Origin: Taklimakanibacter lacteus
GTDB lineage: Bacteria; Pseudomonadota; Alphaproteobacteria; Rhizobiales; Aestuariivirgaceae
Assembly: GCA_003576695.1 (NCBI GenBank)
Contig: QOZQ01000018.1
Location: forward strand, 1 to 64,000
Reading direction: 5' to 3'
DNA: 64,000 bases
Position 1 is the stretch's first letter. The number at the start of each line of letters is the position of its first letter. Below the pieces are notes generated by a model. The model saw only the letters and a program-made list of their open reading frames with translations, was not told where the DNA came from and made no database searches. Below, in pieces: positions 51,982 to 61,037 of this stretch. Made by a program: the position numbers and the translations under genes.

Positions 51982-53292
51982 TTAGCGAGACTGGCCGCCG
52001 CCCTGGCGCTGCTGATGCTTCGGGCGCCATTTGCCGTTGCCGCGGTTGCCCTGCGGCCGCTGGCCGGGCTTCTTGCGCCAGGAAGGCTGGTTCTGGTTGG
52101 GGTGGTGATGACCCTGGGGGCCGCCTGAGCGCTCATTGCCTTCGGGTGTGGCGAGGCTCATGGCATGCTGGGTGACGGGGATCTTCTGGCGGATGGTGCG
52201 CTCGATGTCGCGCAGCAGCGGACGCTCCTCCGGATCACAGAAGGCCACCGCTTCGCCCGAGGCGCCGGCGCGCGCGGTGCGGCCGATGCGATGCACGTAG
52301 GAATCGGGCACGAAGGGCAGGTCGTAATTCACCACATGCGACACGCCATCGATGTCGATGCCGCGCGCGGCGATATCGGTCGCCACCAGCACGCGCAGCT
52401 TGCTGCTCTTGAAGCCGGCAAGGGCGCGCTCGCGCTGGCCTTGCGACTTGTTGCCGTGGATCGCCGCCGATTCGATGCGCTGCTTGATCAGCCCCTTCAC
52501 CACCTTGTCGGCGCCGTGCTTGGTGCGGGTGAAGACCAGCGTGCGCGGCATGGCGTTGTTGGCGAGGAGATCGATCAGCAGGTTGAGCTTGTTGCGGGTT
52601 TCGACATGGATGATGCTCTGGTTGACGCGCTCGGCGGTCGTCGCCACCGGCGTGATCTCGACGCGCACCGGATCCTTGAGGAGGGCGTCGGCGAGGCCGG
52701 CGATCTCCTTCGGCATGGTCGCCGAAAAGAACAGGTTCTGGCGCTTCGCCGGCAGGAGGCCGGTGATCTTGCGGATGGCGTGGATGAAGCCCAGATCGAG
52801 CATCTGGTCGACTTCGTCGAGAACGAAGACCTCGAGCTTGGCGAGCGACAGCACGCGACGGTCGATGAGATCGACAAGCCGGCCAGGCGTGGCGATCAGG
52901 ATGTCGACGCCTTGGCCTACGGTGCGGATCTGGTTGTTGATGGAGACACCGCCGAAGACGGTGGCCTGCGACAGGCGCAGGAACTTGCCATAGGTGCGGA
53001 AGCTCTCGCCGATCTGGGCGGCGAGCTCACGCGTCGGCGACAGAATGAGGGCCCGGCAGGTGCCGCGGTCGGGACGGCCCTTGAGCTTGGCCAGCCGGTC
53101 GAGGATGGGCAGCGCGAAGGCCGCCGTCTTGCCGGTGCCGGTCTGGGCGATGCCCAGCAGGTCGCGGCCCTTGAGCAGCTCCGGGATGGAAGCCGACTGG
53201 ATCGGTGTCGGGGTCTTATAGCCTTCGCTGTCCAGCGCCTTGAGGAGGGACGCGTTGAGGCCGAGTTCGTTGAATTGAGTCAAAATAATCAC
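51982..53292 (-). CDS. rhlE: DEAD-box-type RNA helicase, RhlE group
   Basis: A 436-residue ATP-dependent RNA helicase. Q-motif segment [13 protein letters not shown], motif I AQTGTGKT, motif Ia PTRELAAQI, motif [12 protein letters not shown] (DEVD instead of DEAD), motif III FFSATMP, motif [12 protein letters not shown]. The last about 60 residues are basic and rich in Pro, Gln, Arg and Gly ([16 protein letters not shown]), as in RhlE proteins acting in ribosome maturation or cold adaptation. The start is GTG (53292) or TTG three codons later (53283); no ATG fits. A structured leader of about 200 bases precedes it. Confidence 0.88.
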   Translation of the reverse strand: MIILTQFNELGLNASLLKALDSEGYKTPTPIQSASIPELLKGRDLLGIAQTGTGKTAAFALPILDRLAKLKGRPDRGTCRALILSPTRELAAQIGESFRTYGKFLRLSQATVFGGVSINNQIRTVGQGVDILIATPGRLVDLIDRRVLSLAKLEVFVLDEVDQMLDLGFIHAIRKITGLLPAKRQNLFFSATMPKEIAGLADALLKDPVRVEITPVATTAERVNQSIIHVETRNKLNLLIDLLANNAMPRTLVFTRTKHGADKVVKGLIKQRIESAAIHGNKSQGQRERALAGFKSSKLRVLVATDIAARGIDIDGVSHVVNYDLPFVPDSYVHRIGRTARAGASGEAVAFCDPEERPLLRDIERTIRQKIPVTQHAMSLATPEGNERSGGPQGHHHPNQNQPSWRKKPGQRPQGNRGNGKWRPKHQQRQGGGQSR

Positions 53293-53480
53293 TTTCGTTC
53301 GGAACGGATGAGCAGCGCCGTCCGTCCGAAACGGGCATGCGCTGAGAGGCGCAAGCCCTGGGCGGCGCTGAAACCTTCCGCGTGACAGGAATGTTCGGGG
53401 ATGCCCGCTTGAGCCGGATAGGGCACCCGGTCTTGAACCGGTGCCGCTTCACGCATCCTTTGATGCTCGCGAGCAGGCGC
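53293..53480 (-). promoter_or_regulatory. Structured 5' leader of the RNA helicase gene
   Basis: In the about 210-base gap upstream of the helicase, several hairpins can form: GGCACCGGT/ACCGGGTGCC (53422-53445), GCATC-CTTT-GATGC (53453-53466) and GCTCGCGAGC (53465-53474). Long structured leaders are usual for cold-induced RNA helicases. No known riboswitch or tRNA fits. Transcription start not identified. Confidence 0.45.
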
Positions 53481-53505
53481 TATATGGGGCCAGAGCCCCG
53501 GAAAG

Positions 53506-54171
53506 TCAAAGGCTTAAAGCGGCAGCAATTGCCGCAGGCAGATCGGCATGCCGGTTAACCACCTTTTGCGCCCCCATTTGCGCCAAGGTCCGGCCCAGCG
53601 CGTCGCCGTCATGGGCGAGCCCGGTGAAGCCAATGACATGGCAGCCGGCGGCGACCGCCGAGGTGACGCCGGCTCTGCTGTCCTCGATGACGAGGCAGGC
53701 TTGGGGCTTCACCTGCGCGCGCCGCGCCGCCTCGACATAGACATCGGGGGCAGGCTTGCCCAGGGCGACATCCTCATAAGTGGTGATGCGGTCGCCAAAG
53801 AATCCGGTCAGGCCGGCAATGCGGAAGGCCGCCTCGACGCGATGGCGCGGGCTGTTGGAGGCGACGCTCATCGGCAGCTTCATCGTGGCCAGAGTGGCAT
53901 GGATATCGGGGGCGGCCTTGAGCTCGCGCTCATACAGAGCCAGCAGGCGGCGGTTCTTGTCCGCGCTCACATCGTCCGGCAGCTTGATGCGATAGTCGCT
54001 TTCGATCCTGTCGATGAAGGCTTCGAAAGTGAGGCCGATGAACTGGGCGCCGACTTCCTCGACCGTCATCGCAATGCCGTTCTCGGCCAGGATGTCGCGG
54101 TCGACTTCCATCGACAGAGGCTCGCTGTCGACCAGGACGCCGTCACAATCGAAAATGACGTGCTTGAACAT
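53506..54171 (-). CDS. HAD-IA family hydrolase (phosphoglucomutase/phosphatase-like)
   Basis: A 221-residue HAD protein with motif I FDCDGVLVDSEPLSMEV (nucleophile and acid Asp both present, about residues 6-22), motif II SVASNSPRHRVEA, motif III GKPAPDVYVEAA and motif IV VIEDSRAGVTSAVAAG. This is the pattern of beta-phosphoglucomutase and 2-deoxyglucose-6-phosphate phosphatase-like enzymes; the substrate is unknown. The frame extends 19 codons upstream but MFKHVIFDCDG is the natural start. It lies downstream of rppH on the minus strand. Confidence 0.86.
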   Translation of the reverse strand: MFKHVIFDCDGVLVDSEPLSMEVDRDILAENGIAMTVEEVGAQFIGLTFEAFIDRIESDYRIKLPDDVSADKNRRLLALYERELKAAPDIHATLATMKLPMSVASNSPRHRVEAAFRIAGLTGFFGDRITTYEDVALGKPAPDVYVEAARRAQVKPQACLVIEDSRAGVTSAVAAGCHVIGFTGLAHDGDALGRTLAQMGAQKVVNRHADLPAAIAAALSL

Positions 54172-54236
54172 CAGCCGGCAGGGCTCGCAAATCGAGAGGA
54201 CGGACCGGTTCGGGAAATCGGCGGGCAAATCACAAA

Positions 54237-54734
54237 TCAGGCTCCGAGATGGCGGAAGGCGGCAATGACCTTCTCATAGACTTGGCGCTTGAAGGGGACA
54301 ATGAGATCGAGCACCTCATTCATCCCGGCCCAGCGCCATTGATCGAATTCCTGCTTGTGGCCGGGCGGCGCCAGATTCACCTCGCTGTCGGGCCCTTCGA
54401 AACGAAGCGCAAACCACTTCTGCGTCTGGCCTTTGTACTTGCCGCCCCAGGACCTGCCGATCAGGTGATCGGGCAGATCGTATTTGTACCAGTCGGGCGC
54501 CTCAGCGATCACCTTGGCCGAGGTGACGGCGGTCTCTTCGGCAAGCTCGCGGATGGCGGCCTCTTCAGGCGTCTCGCCCTTGTCGATGCCGCCTTGCGGC
54601 ATCTGCCACCACTGACCGCCACCCTCGTCATTGGGCTTGTCGGCGCGCCGGCCGACCCAGACCAGTCCCTTGGGGTTGATCAGCATGACACCCACGCAGG
54701 GGCGGTAGGCCATATCCGAGTTCTTCTTGCTCAC
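54237..54734 (-). CDS. rppH: RNA pyrophosphohydrolase
   Basis: A 165-residue Nudix hydrolase that removes pyrophosphate from the 5' end of triphosphorylated mRNA and starts its decay. The N-terminus [21 protein letters not shown] and the Nudix box beginning [13 protein letters not shown] (48-60) then REL.EE (62-67) are visible; the Gly of the terminal EExG position is Ala here (69). The C-terminal WFALRFEG and EFDQWRW segments are typical of RppH. It stands upstream of the HAD gene and downstream of the polysaccharide-deacetylase-like gene, as in many rhizobia. Confidence 0.93.
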   Translation of the reverse strand: MSKKNSDMAYRPCVGVMLINPKGLVWVGRRADKPNDEGGGQWWQMPQGGIDKGETPEEAAIRELAEETAVTSAKVIAEAPDWYKYDLPDHLIGRSWGGKYKGQTQKWFALRFEGPDSEVNLAPPGHKQEFDQWRWAGMNEVLDLIVPFKRQVYEKVIAAFRHLGA

Positions 54735-54796
54735 GCGGGTCCTTTCGAAGCCGGCATGGTTTTAATGGCTGTTGGCTTGGCGTCAAGCGACGGGGT

Positions 54797-55972
54797 TCAC
54801 CCCGTCCGGCCGCGATAGGCCGCGCTGACGGGCACCAGCAATATGCCCTTTTCGGCGAGCGAACGCGACCACTCATCGACGGCATCGATCGTCACATCGA
54901 GGCCGGTTCCGGTGCCGATGGCGAGCCCCGAGGCCCGGGCCTCGGCCTCGAGATCGGCGAGCGCCTGCTCGATGCTCGCCTGGGCCGGGTCGGCGTCGAT
55001 CACCTTGGCGCCGGTCTTGACCGGCAGGCCGATGATCTTGCCGATCTGGGCCGTCATGCTCTGGCTCGCGGTGCCGTCATCGAGGAAGACAAGGCCGCGC
55101 TTCTTCATCTCGGCCAGCACCGGGCGCAAGGCGCCGATATCGGCGAGGAACCTGGCGCCCATATAATTGGTGATGCCGGTATAGCCGGCGAAACGGCCCA
55201 TATGCCAGGCGAGCGCGTCGAGATTGGCGTTGGTGTCGCCAGCCGCCATCAGGGTCTTGGGACCGGGATTGCTGGCAGGGTAGCCAAAGGGCTCGAGCGG
55301 CAGCTGCAGCATGATCTCATGCCCCTGGGCGCGGGCGCGGTTCACCTGCGCCTGCAGATCCTCGCCATAGGGCGCGAAGGCGAAACTCACCTCGCCCGGC
55401 AGCTTGCCGATGGCCTTCTTGGTCAGTTCCGTATTGAGGCCCATGCCGCCCAGAAGGATCGCCACTTTCGGCATGTCGGAATGGACGATACCGGCCGGAA
55501 CCGGACGGGCATAGACATTCTGCGGTTTCTTGTTGCCGGTGCCGATGCGCGGCAAGGTGCCATAGGGGCCGGTCTCGCTGACCTCGGCCAAAGGTGCGGG
55601 CTTGAGGGTGCGGCGCGGCGAAACGATGATCGCCGCCTCGGTCTCGACCGTTTCCTGCGGGGTCGATTCGAGAATCTCGATCTTGCGATTCTCGCCAGCA
55701 TTGGGCCTTTCAGCGGTCTCGTCCTGGTCCTCGGGGGCGGTCTCCGGCGCCTTGTCGGTCGCGGCGGTCATGATCTCGAGCGGCGGGATCTTGACCATGA
55801 CGACGGGCTCGCCGGCATAGGGGTAGGGCGTGCGGATGAGCCACAGCGCGCCAAGGGTCAGCAGGAGAGCGGCCGCCACCGAAGCCGCCAGCAAGGCGGA
55901 GGGGCGCTTGGCCCAGAGCTTCTCGAAAGCCCCACGCTTGCGCAAAGGTTGCCGCAGTTCATTTGCCCGCAT
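54797..55972 (-). CDS. Divergent polysaccharide deacetylase family protein (YibQ-like)
   Basis: A 391-residue protein. A cytoplasmic basic N-terminus is followed by one membrane segment (ALLAASVAAALLLTLGALWLI, about 26-46) and a Pro-rich periplasmic linker. The divergent polysaccharide deacetylase domain covers about 165-390 (PKVAILLGGMGLNTELTKKAI, SFAFAPYGEDLQAQVNRARAQGHE, NYMGARFLADI, FLDDGTASQS, IGTGTGLDVTIDAV). This family is found next to ctpA and envC in proteobacteria and is likely involved in the cell envelope, but its reaction is not defined. Here it is in the same region, separated from ctpA by a small glycine-zipper protein gene. Confidence 0.88.
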   Translation of the reverse strand: MRANELRQPLRKRGAFEKLWAKRPSALLAASVAAALLLTLGALWLIRTPYPYAGEPVVMVKIPPLEIMTAATDKAPETAPEDQDETAERPNAGENRKIEILESTPQETVETEAAIIVSPRRTLKPAPLAEVSETGPYGTLPRIGTGNKKPQNVYARPVPAGIVHSDMPKVAILLGGMGLNTELTKKAIGKLPGEVSFAFAPYGEDLQAQVNRARAQGHEIMLQLPLEPFGYPASNPGPKTLMAAGDTNANLDALAWHMGRFAGYTGITNYMGARFLADIGALRPVLAEMKKRGLVFLDDGTASQSMTAQIGKIIGLPVKTGAKVIDADPAQASIEQALADLEAEARASGLAIGTGTGLDVTIDAVDEWSRSLAEKGILLVPVSAAYRGRTG

Positions 55973-56082
55973 GAGCGATTCGTCTCCCGTCGGGCATGCT
56001 TGCGCGGAAGGGTTAATTTCGCGTTTAACTGTTGAATTACAACGGGATTTTATCCGTCATAGGCCGCCGCGGGACGTGGCGG

Positions 56083-56475
56083 TCAGTCCTTCTTGCTGTT
56101 GAAGTTGTTGTTGACCCGCTTTTTCTGCACCGTCTTTACCTTCTTCACCTTCTTCCGGGCGGGCGCCTTTTCGTAGCCGCGCGCTTTCATGCAGTCCTTG
56201 ACGTAGTTGCTGCGGCCGATGGCCTGGCCGATCAGGCCGCCCAGCACGGCGCCGACAATGACCTGGCGCGAGCCATTGGACTGCGCTTCGCATTCATCCT
56301 CGGCGATCTGGGCCTTCGACCGCTTGTCGGGCCCGACCTTCTTGTAGTCGGCGAGGGCGGGATTGAGCGAGGTCGCGGCCAAAGCCGCCACGCAGCCCAA
56401 AACGACCACAGACCGTGAAAATACTGCGCGGCGCAAAGCTGCTTTGGCCGCGGAAATGACTGCCCTGATCGACAT
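56083..56475 (-). CDS. Small exported glycine-zipper-like protein
   Basis: A 130-residue hypothetical protein. An N-terminal signal (SRSVVVLGCVAALAATSLNPALA, probable cleavage after ALA at about residue 42) is followed by a hydrophilic segment. A short glycine-zipper-like stretch (VIVGAVLGGLIGQAIG) comes next, and then a strongly basic C-terminus rich in Lys (ARKKVKKVKTVQKKR). Two Cys residues (in DECEAQ and KDCMKA) could form a disulfide after export. I do not recognise a named family beyond the glycine-zipper pattern. It lies between ctpA and the divergent polysaccharide deacetylase, same strand. Confidence 0.7.
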   Translation of the reverse strand: MSIRAVISAAKAALRRAVFSRSVVVLGCVAALAATSLNPALADYKKVGPDKRSKAQIAEDECEAQSNGSRQVIVGAVLGGLIGQAIGRSNYVKDCMKARGYEKAPARKKVKKVKTVQKKRVNNNFNSKKD

Positions 56476-56556
56476 TGTCGCCCCCCGAAACAATTATCCA
56501 AGGTCTACTTCATAGACGAGTTGCAACTCTGCGACAAGACCCTGTCGATAAGAGAA

Positions 56557-56585
56557 GCGCGCGACCGGTTGCCCCGATCGCGCGC
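56557..56585 (-). terminator. Terminator downstream of ctpA
   Basis: GCGCGCGA (56557-56564) pairs with TCGCGCGC (56578-56585) across a 13-base loop. On the minus strand it is followed by TTCTCTTAT. It lies 24 bases after the ctpA stop. Confidence 0.6.
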
Positions 56586-56608
56586 TCCATGTTCCGCAGC
56601 AGCGAATG

Positions 56609-57964
56609 TCAGTTGGCGTTGGTCTCGTTGTTCGTGCCGTTGATCGGCTGGTTAGGCTTGGCTTCCTTGGGCTTGGCGTTGGTCGCCACCTTGACGCCGT
56701 GCAGCACGTCGATCGCCGCCTTGAGCTGCAGATCCTTGGCCCTGTCGTCGGGCACATAGGCCGAGGATCCGCCGCCTTCGTCGCCGCCGCCTTCATTGGT
56801 CAGGTGGCCCTTGAGGCTGGCTTCGCCCTTGGTCGAGGTGTCCTTGCCAAGAAGCTCCGGCGGCAGCTCCTGCTCTATGATCGTATCGGGATCGATGCCC
56901 TTGGCCTGGATGGAACGGCCGGCGGGCGTGTAATAGCGCGCCGTCGTCAAACGTAATGCGCCCTGGCTGCCGAGCGGGATGATGGTCTGCACCGAGCCCT
57001 TGCCGAAGGAGCGCGTGCCGATGAGGGTGGCGCGCTTGTGATCCTGCAGAGCGCCGGCGACGATCTCGGATGCCGAGGCCGAGCCGCCATTGATCAACAC
57101 GACGACCGGCTTGCCGTCGGAGAGATCGCCCTTCTGGGCGTTGAAGCGCTGGGTCTCGTCGGCATTGCGGCCGCGCGTCGAGACCACCTCACCGCGGTCG
57201 AGGAAAGAATCCGATACCGAGATCGCCTGGTCGAGCAGGCCGCCCGGATTGTTGCGCATGTCGATGATATAGCCCTTGAGCTTGTCACCGGCGTCCTTCT
57301 TGATCTGGTTGATCGCCGCCTCGAGACCTTCCTGGGTCTGCTCGGTGAAGGAGGAGATGCGGATATAGCCGACATCCTTCTGCGGGCCCTCGATCTCGAA
57401 TTTCACCGACTTCACCCGGATGACATCACGCACCAGCTTGAATTCGAGCGGCTCCTTGGCGCCCTGGCGGGCCACGGTGAGGGTGATCGGCGTATTGACT
57501 TTGCCGCGCATCTTGTCGACCGCCTCATTGAGGGTGAGGCCCTGCACTTCGGCGCCGTCGAGCTTGATGATCAGGTCGTTGGCCATGATGCCGGCCTTGG
57601 CGGCGGGCGTGTCGTCGATCGGCGCCACCACCTTGACCAGGCCGTTCTCCATGGTGACCTCGATGCCGAGGCCGCCGAACTCGCCCTTGGTCTGCACCTG
57701 CATTTCCTGGAAACGCTTGGCGTTCATGTAGCTCGAATGCGGATCGAGTGACGTGAGCATGCCGTCGATGGCGGCCTCGATCATCTTCTCTTCATCCGGC
57801 GGCTCGACATAGTCGGAGCGGACGCGGTCGAACACGTCGCCGAACAGGTTGAGCTGCTTGTAGGTATCGGAATTGGACGCCGCAATGGCGCCGCTCAAGG
57901 CCTGCCACGCCACCGTCGCCGACACAGCACCGGCCAGAACCAATCCAATTGAACGCATCTTCAT
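56609..57964 (-). CDS. ctpA: Carboxy-terminal processing protease, S41 family
   Basis: A 451-residue periplasmic serine protease of the Tsp/CtpA group, which trims cell-envelope proteins. A signal or anchor (SIGLVLAGAVSATVAWQALSG, about 4-24) is followed by a PDZ domain (GLGIEVTMENGLVKVVAPIDDTPA). The catalytic domain has YIIDMRNNPGGLLDQA, the nucleophile Ser in NGGSASASEIVAGAL and the general-base Lys in SFGKGSVQTIIP. The C-terminus is Gly- and Asn-rich. The start MKMRSIGL is preferred over the 14 codons upstream. It overlaps no gene but begins 8 bases after the envC stop, forming the usual envC-ctpA pair. Confidence 0.93.
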   Translation of the reverse strand: MKMRSIGLVLAGAVSATVAWQALSGAIAASNSDTYKQLNLFGDVFDRVRSDYVEPPDEEKMIEAAIDGMLTSLDPHSSYMNAKRFQEMQVQTKGEFGGLGIEVTMENGLVKVVAPIDDTPAAKAGIMANDLIIKLDGAEVQGLTLNEAVDKMRGKVNTPITLTVARQGAKEPLEFKLVRDVIRVKSVKFEIEGPQKDVGYIRISSFTEQTQEGLEAAINQIKKDAGDKLKGYIIDMRNNPGGLLDQAISVSDSFLDRGEVVSTRGRNADETQRFNAQKGDLSDGKPVVVLINGGSASASEIVAGALQDHKRATLIGTRSFGKGSVQTIIPLGSQGALRLTTARYYTPAGRSIQAKGIDPDTIIEQELPPELLGKDTSTKGEASLKGHLTNEGGGDEGGGSSAYVPDDRAKDLQLKAAIDVLHGVKVATNAKPKEAKPNQPINGTNNETNAN

Positions 57965-57972
57965 ATCAGGCC

Positions 57973-59256
57973 TCATCCTCGGGCTTGCGCGAAGCCGCCG
58001 ATCCACCAGGGTGATGAATCGATCGCTTCGCCGTTCTTCCGGAACTCTATATATAATACGGGGCGGCCATCTTGCAGCTGGTCGCCGGTCAGCGTCCCCG
58101 GTGCGGCGCTTTTTCCCATTATCCCCACAGGCTCTCCGGCTTGCAGAAACTGTCCCTGCTCGGCCGTTATTTCGCCCAAGCCTGCCAGGAGCACATGATA
58201 GCCGCCGCCCGTGTTCAAGATCAAGAGTTGGCCATAGGAGCGGAACGGGCCGGCAAATTCCACATGGCCGTCGACCGGGGTCACCACCTGGGCATCGGCC
58301 CTGGTGGCGACGAAAACGCCCCGGGTGGTGCCGCCGAAGCCGTCATTCACGCCATAGGCCTTCAGGATCTGCCCTTGCGCCGGGTATTGCAGGCTGGCCC
58401 GGATGTCGGCGAAGGCCATGCGCGGCTGGAGCTTCTTGGCGGCCTCGATCCGCGCCTGTGCCTCGGCCTTGGCCTTGAGCTCGGCGGCGGTCCTGGCTTC
58501 CGCCTCGGCGCGGGCCTTCTCGGCGGCCTCGGCCTTGAGGCGCTCCTCCTCCAGCTGGCTAAGGAGCTGCTTCATGTCCTTTGCCTTATCGGCAAGTTCC
58601 CGGGCCCGCTGTTTCTCGGCCTTCAGCCTTTCGGTCGTATCGGCGAGCAGCGATTTCTTGCGGGCCTGCAGGTCGGTCATTTCCCGGCGCGAGGCCAGGA
58701 GCCGGGCGACATGATCCCTGAGGCGCTCCTGCTCGGCCTTGGTCTGGACTTTCAGCGTCTCGAGCCGGGCGAGCTGGGCCGACAGGGCCGCGGCATCCTG
58801 GCGCAGCTCCGGCACGATGGTCCCGAACATCATGGCGCTGCGCAAAGCGGAGAGAACGTCGGTCGGCTCGACCACCAGGGCCGGCGGCGGGTTGCGCTCG
58901 ATGCGCTGGAGGCCGGCGAGCAGGCGGGATATCTCCTCGCGCCGCGCCGCCAGACTCGAATGGATCCTGAGCTGCTCGGCATCGAGCTCGCCAAGGCGCT
59001 CCTCGGCCGACAGGATCGCCGCCTCGCGCGACTGGATCTTCTCGGCGAGCGCGATCAGCTTCTGCGACAGGGCGGCTTGCTCCTCGACGATCGCCTGGCG
59101 CTCCGCCGTCATCTGTTCCTGCAGCGACTTCGAGGCATCGATCTGCTGTTCGATGGTCGAAAGGTCATCCGCCGTCTGGGCCCGCGCCTGAGACGTCACG
59201 GCGGCAAGAACCGCCATGGCCGCCAGAATGGGGCGCAAATTGGGGAGCGACGACAT
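57973..59256 (-). CDS. envC: Murein hydrolase activator, EnvC-like M23 family protein
   Basis: A 427-residue periplasmic protein. A signal peptide (LRPILAAMAVLAAVTSQARA) is followed by a long coiled-coil region (about 30-290, rich in Glu, Gln, Arg and Ala) and a C-terminal LytM fold (about 300-427). The metal ligands expected in active M23 peptidases are not in place (GTTRGVFVAT where HxxxD is expected, LYIEFRKNG at the end), so it should activate amidases rather than cut murein itself, like EnvC. The start MSSLPNLRP is chosen over 21 upstream codons. It is followed by ctpA on the same strand. Confidence 0.9.
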   Translation of the reverse strand: MSSLPNLRPILAAMAVLAAVTSQARAQTADDLSTIEQQIDASKSLQEQMTAERQAIVEEQAALSQKLIALAEKIQSREAAILSAEERLGELDAEQLRIHSSLAARREEISRLLAGLQRIERNPPPALVVEPTDVLSALRSAMMFGTIVPELRQDAAALSAQLARLETLKVQTKAEQERLRDHVARLLASRREMTDLQARKKSLLADTTERLKAEKQRARELADKAKDMKQLLSQLEEERLKAEAAEKARAEAEARTAAELKAKAEAQARIEAAKKLQPRMAFADIRASLQYPAQGQILKAYGVNDGFGGTTRGVFVATRADAQVVTPVDGHVEFAGPFRSYGQLLILNTGGGYHVLLAGLGEITAEQGQFLQAGEPVGIMGKSAAPGTLTGDQLQDGRPVLYIEFRKNGEAIDSSPWWIGGFAQARG

Positions 59257-59342
59257 TGTCGGCAAATTATCCAGCAGCCATGTCCAAAATGGGGCTTGAG
59301 TGCGGCGTATTGGTATCAAGAAACGGTTATCGGCCTATCACT

Positions 59343-59825
59343 TCACGCACGGTGATAGGGATGTTTAACCAAAATGGTGACCGCCCGGTAAATCTGCTCG
59401 GACAGCATCACTCGCGCCAGGCGGTGAGGCCAGGTCATGGGGCCAAGCGACAGGAGCAGGCCGGCCTTGCGGCGAAGCTCGCCGCCATGCCCGTCAGGCC
59501 CGCCGATCAGGAAAGCCATGGACCCGGTGCCCTGATCGAGATGGCGCCTCAAGAGCCCGGCGAAATCCTCGCTCGATAAGGCCTTGCCCCGCTCGTCGAG
59601 CACAACAGTAAAGGAAGGATCGGGACAGGCGCCGGTGAGGAGGTCCGCTTCCGCCGCCATGCGGCCGGCGGCATCGGGCAATCTGGATTCGCCAAAATCG
59701 CGCGTCTCGAGGGCGGTGATGCCGCAGGAGCGGCCAAGTCCCCTGGCGCGTTTGGCATAGTCGTCGAACAGCGCAAGCTCGGGCCCGGCCTTGAGCCGGC
59801 CAATGGCGAGAACGTGGAGCTTCAT
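59343..59825 (-). CDS. rlmH: 23S rRNA (pseudouridine(1915)-N(3))-methyltransferase
   Basis: A 160-residue SPOUT methyltransferase that modifies helix 69 of 23S rRNA. Family features: MKLHVLAIGRLKAGPELALFDDYAKRA at the N-terminus, VVLDERGKALSSEDFA, the SAM-binding knot AFLIGGPDGHG and the C-terminal LSLGPMTWPHRLARVMLSEQIYRA. Length and sequence are typical. It follows rsfS, the conserved neighbour in most bacteria. Confidence 0.96.
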   Translation of the reverse strand: MKLHVLAIGRLKAGPELALFDDYAKRARGLGRSCGITALETRDFGESRLPDAAGRMAAEADLLTGACPDPSFTVVLDERGKALSSEDFAGLLRRHLDQGTGSMAFLIGGPDGHGGELRRKAGLLLSLGPMTWPHRLARVMLSEQIYRAVTILVKHPYHRA

Positions 59826-59888
59826 CGAACCCCTATTTGCGGCGCTCCCTTATCGCCAAAGCGGTGCCCGTATTGGCGGGAAGCGCTG

Positions 59889-60320
59889 TCAGGCGACGCG
59901 TTCGTCGGGCGCGTGATCTGACCAGAGTTTCTCGAGATTGTAGAAGCTTCTGACTTCCGGCCGGAAGATGTGCACGATCACATCGCCCGCATCGACCAGC
60001 ACCCAGTCGGCATTCGGCATGCCCTCGATGCGCAGGTCCTTGCGGCCGTCGCCTTTCAGCTTCTCGACCAGCTGGTCGGCGATGGCGCCGACATGCCGGT
60101 TAGACCGCCCGGAAGCGACGATCATCCCGTCGGCGATGACGGCCTTGCCGTTGAGATCGATGGTGACGATGTCCTCGGCCTTGGCATCTTCGAGCTGGCT
60201 GAGGATGGTGGAGAGGAGAGGGTTCTTCGTCTTGCGCTTCGGCGCAGACTTACCCGCTACGGCGCGCTTAGGCGCGCCGCTTTTCTGTCTTGGCGCTGTC
60301 AGTGTGGATATCCTCTTCAA
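59889..60320 (-). CDS. rsfS: Ribosome silencing factor
   Basis: A protein of up to 143 residues that binds uL14 and blocks ribosomal subunit joining. The core (about 35-135) is typical: QLEDAKAEDIVTIDLNGKAVIADGMIVASGRSNRHVGAIAD, then WVLVDAGDVIVHIFRPEVRSFYNLEKLW. The N-terminal 33 residues are Lys- and Arg-rich and variable. No ATG is in frame; the best start is a TTG at 60320. A 21-codon open frame with ATG at 60333, one frame off, overlaps this start. Located between nadD and rlmH, the conserved context. Confidence 0.88.
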   Translation of the reverse strand: MKRISTLTAPRQKSGAPKRAVAGKSAPKRKTKNPLLSTILSQLEDAKAEDIVTIDLNGKAVIADGMIVASGRSNRHVGAIADQLVEKLKGDGRKDLRIEGMPNADWVLVDAGDVIVHIFRPEVRSFYNLEKLWSDHAPDERVA

Positions 60321-60425
60321 AAAGGCAGTTCATAGAGACTGCGTCAGTTCCCCTTGGGGTTTACTCGACACCCCAGAGAATAGGTGCGCGAACGATTCTA
60401 TTCAAGCACCCAACTCATGACGCGG

Positions 60426-61037
60426 TCATGACATTTTGTTTCGGCGGGTGGCGCGCTCGCGGATGGCGGTCGAGCTTTCGGGGCGCAGCGGCATAGGAAT
60501 AAAACACCAGGCCGGGGGCGGCGTGCCGGGCAGCCGGCGGGCCTGATCGCCGGGAATACGGCGGCCCTCGTAGCGCAGCGCCGCCGGACTCTCGAGTGCC
60601 CGCATGGAGAAGCCGGGCCTCGCCAGGATGGCGAGCGGCAGCGTTTCGGGAATATCCGTCCAGTCGTTCCAGTGGTGGAGATGAGCGAAGCTGTCGGCGC
60701 CCATGATCCAGACGAAACGACCGCGGCGCAGCACCGGACCCAGCGCCGCCAGCGTGGCGGCGGTGGTGCGGGTGCCTAGTTGCTGCTCGAGATCGGTGAC
60801 GATGAAGCGCGGATGGCGGGCGACCGCGCGCGCCACCTTGAGGCGCTCGTCATAGTCGCGATAGCCGTCCGCCTCCTTCAGCGGATTCTGCGGCGACACC
60901 AGCCACCAGATCCAGTCGAGGCCCAGATGCTTCAGGGCATAGAGAGCGACGGCGCGGTGGCCGCCATGCGCCGGGTTGAATGACCCGCCGAACAGGCCGA
61001 TGCGCTGGCCGTCGCTGAACGGTGGCGGGATGATCAC
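60426..61037 (-). CDS. nadD: Nicotinate-nucleotide adenylyltransferase
   Basis: A 203-residue nucleotidyltransferase making deamido-NAD from nicotinate mononucleotide and ATP. The signature [18 protein letters not shown] (about 14-31, with HxGH) and the KMSKS-like region [13 protein letters not shown] near the C-terminus are visible, as is [12 protein letters not shown]. The start is GTG overlapping the proA stop by four bases (GTGA). A 105-base gap separates it from rsfS. Confidence 0.94.
   Translation of the reverse strand: MIIPPPFSDGQRIGLFGGSFNPAHGGHRAVALYALKHLGLDWIWWLVSPQNPLKEADGYRDYDERLKVARAVARHPRFIVTDLEQQLGTRTTAATLAALGPVLRRGRFVWIMGADSFAHLHHWNDWTDIPETLPLAILARPGFSMRALESPAALRYEGRRIPGDQARRLPGTPPPAWCFIPMPLRPESSTAIRERATRRNKMS

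Noticed and set aside
53419-53445. A GGTTCAAGACC segment resembling a tRNA T-arm
   Set aside because: No acceptor stem, anticodon arm or D-arm can be formed around it at the right distances; it fits better as a leader hairpin of the helicase.
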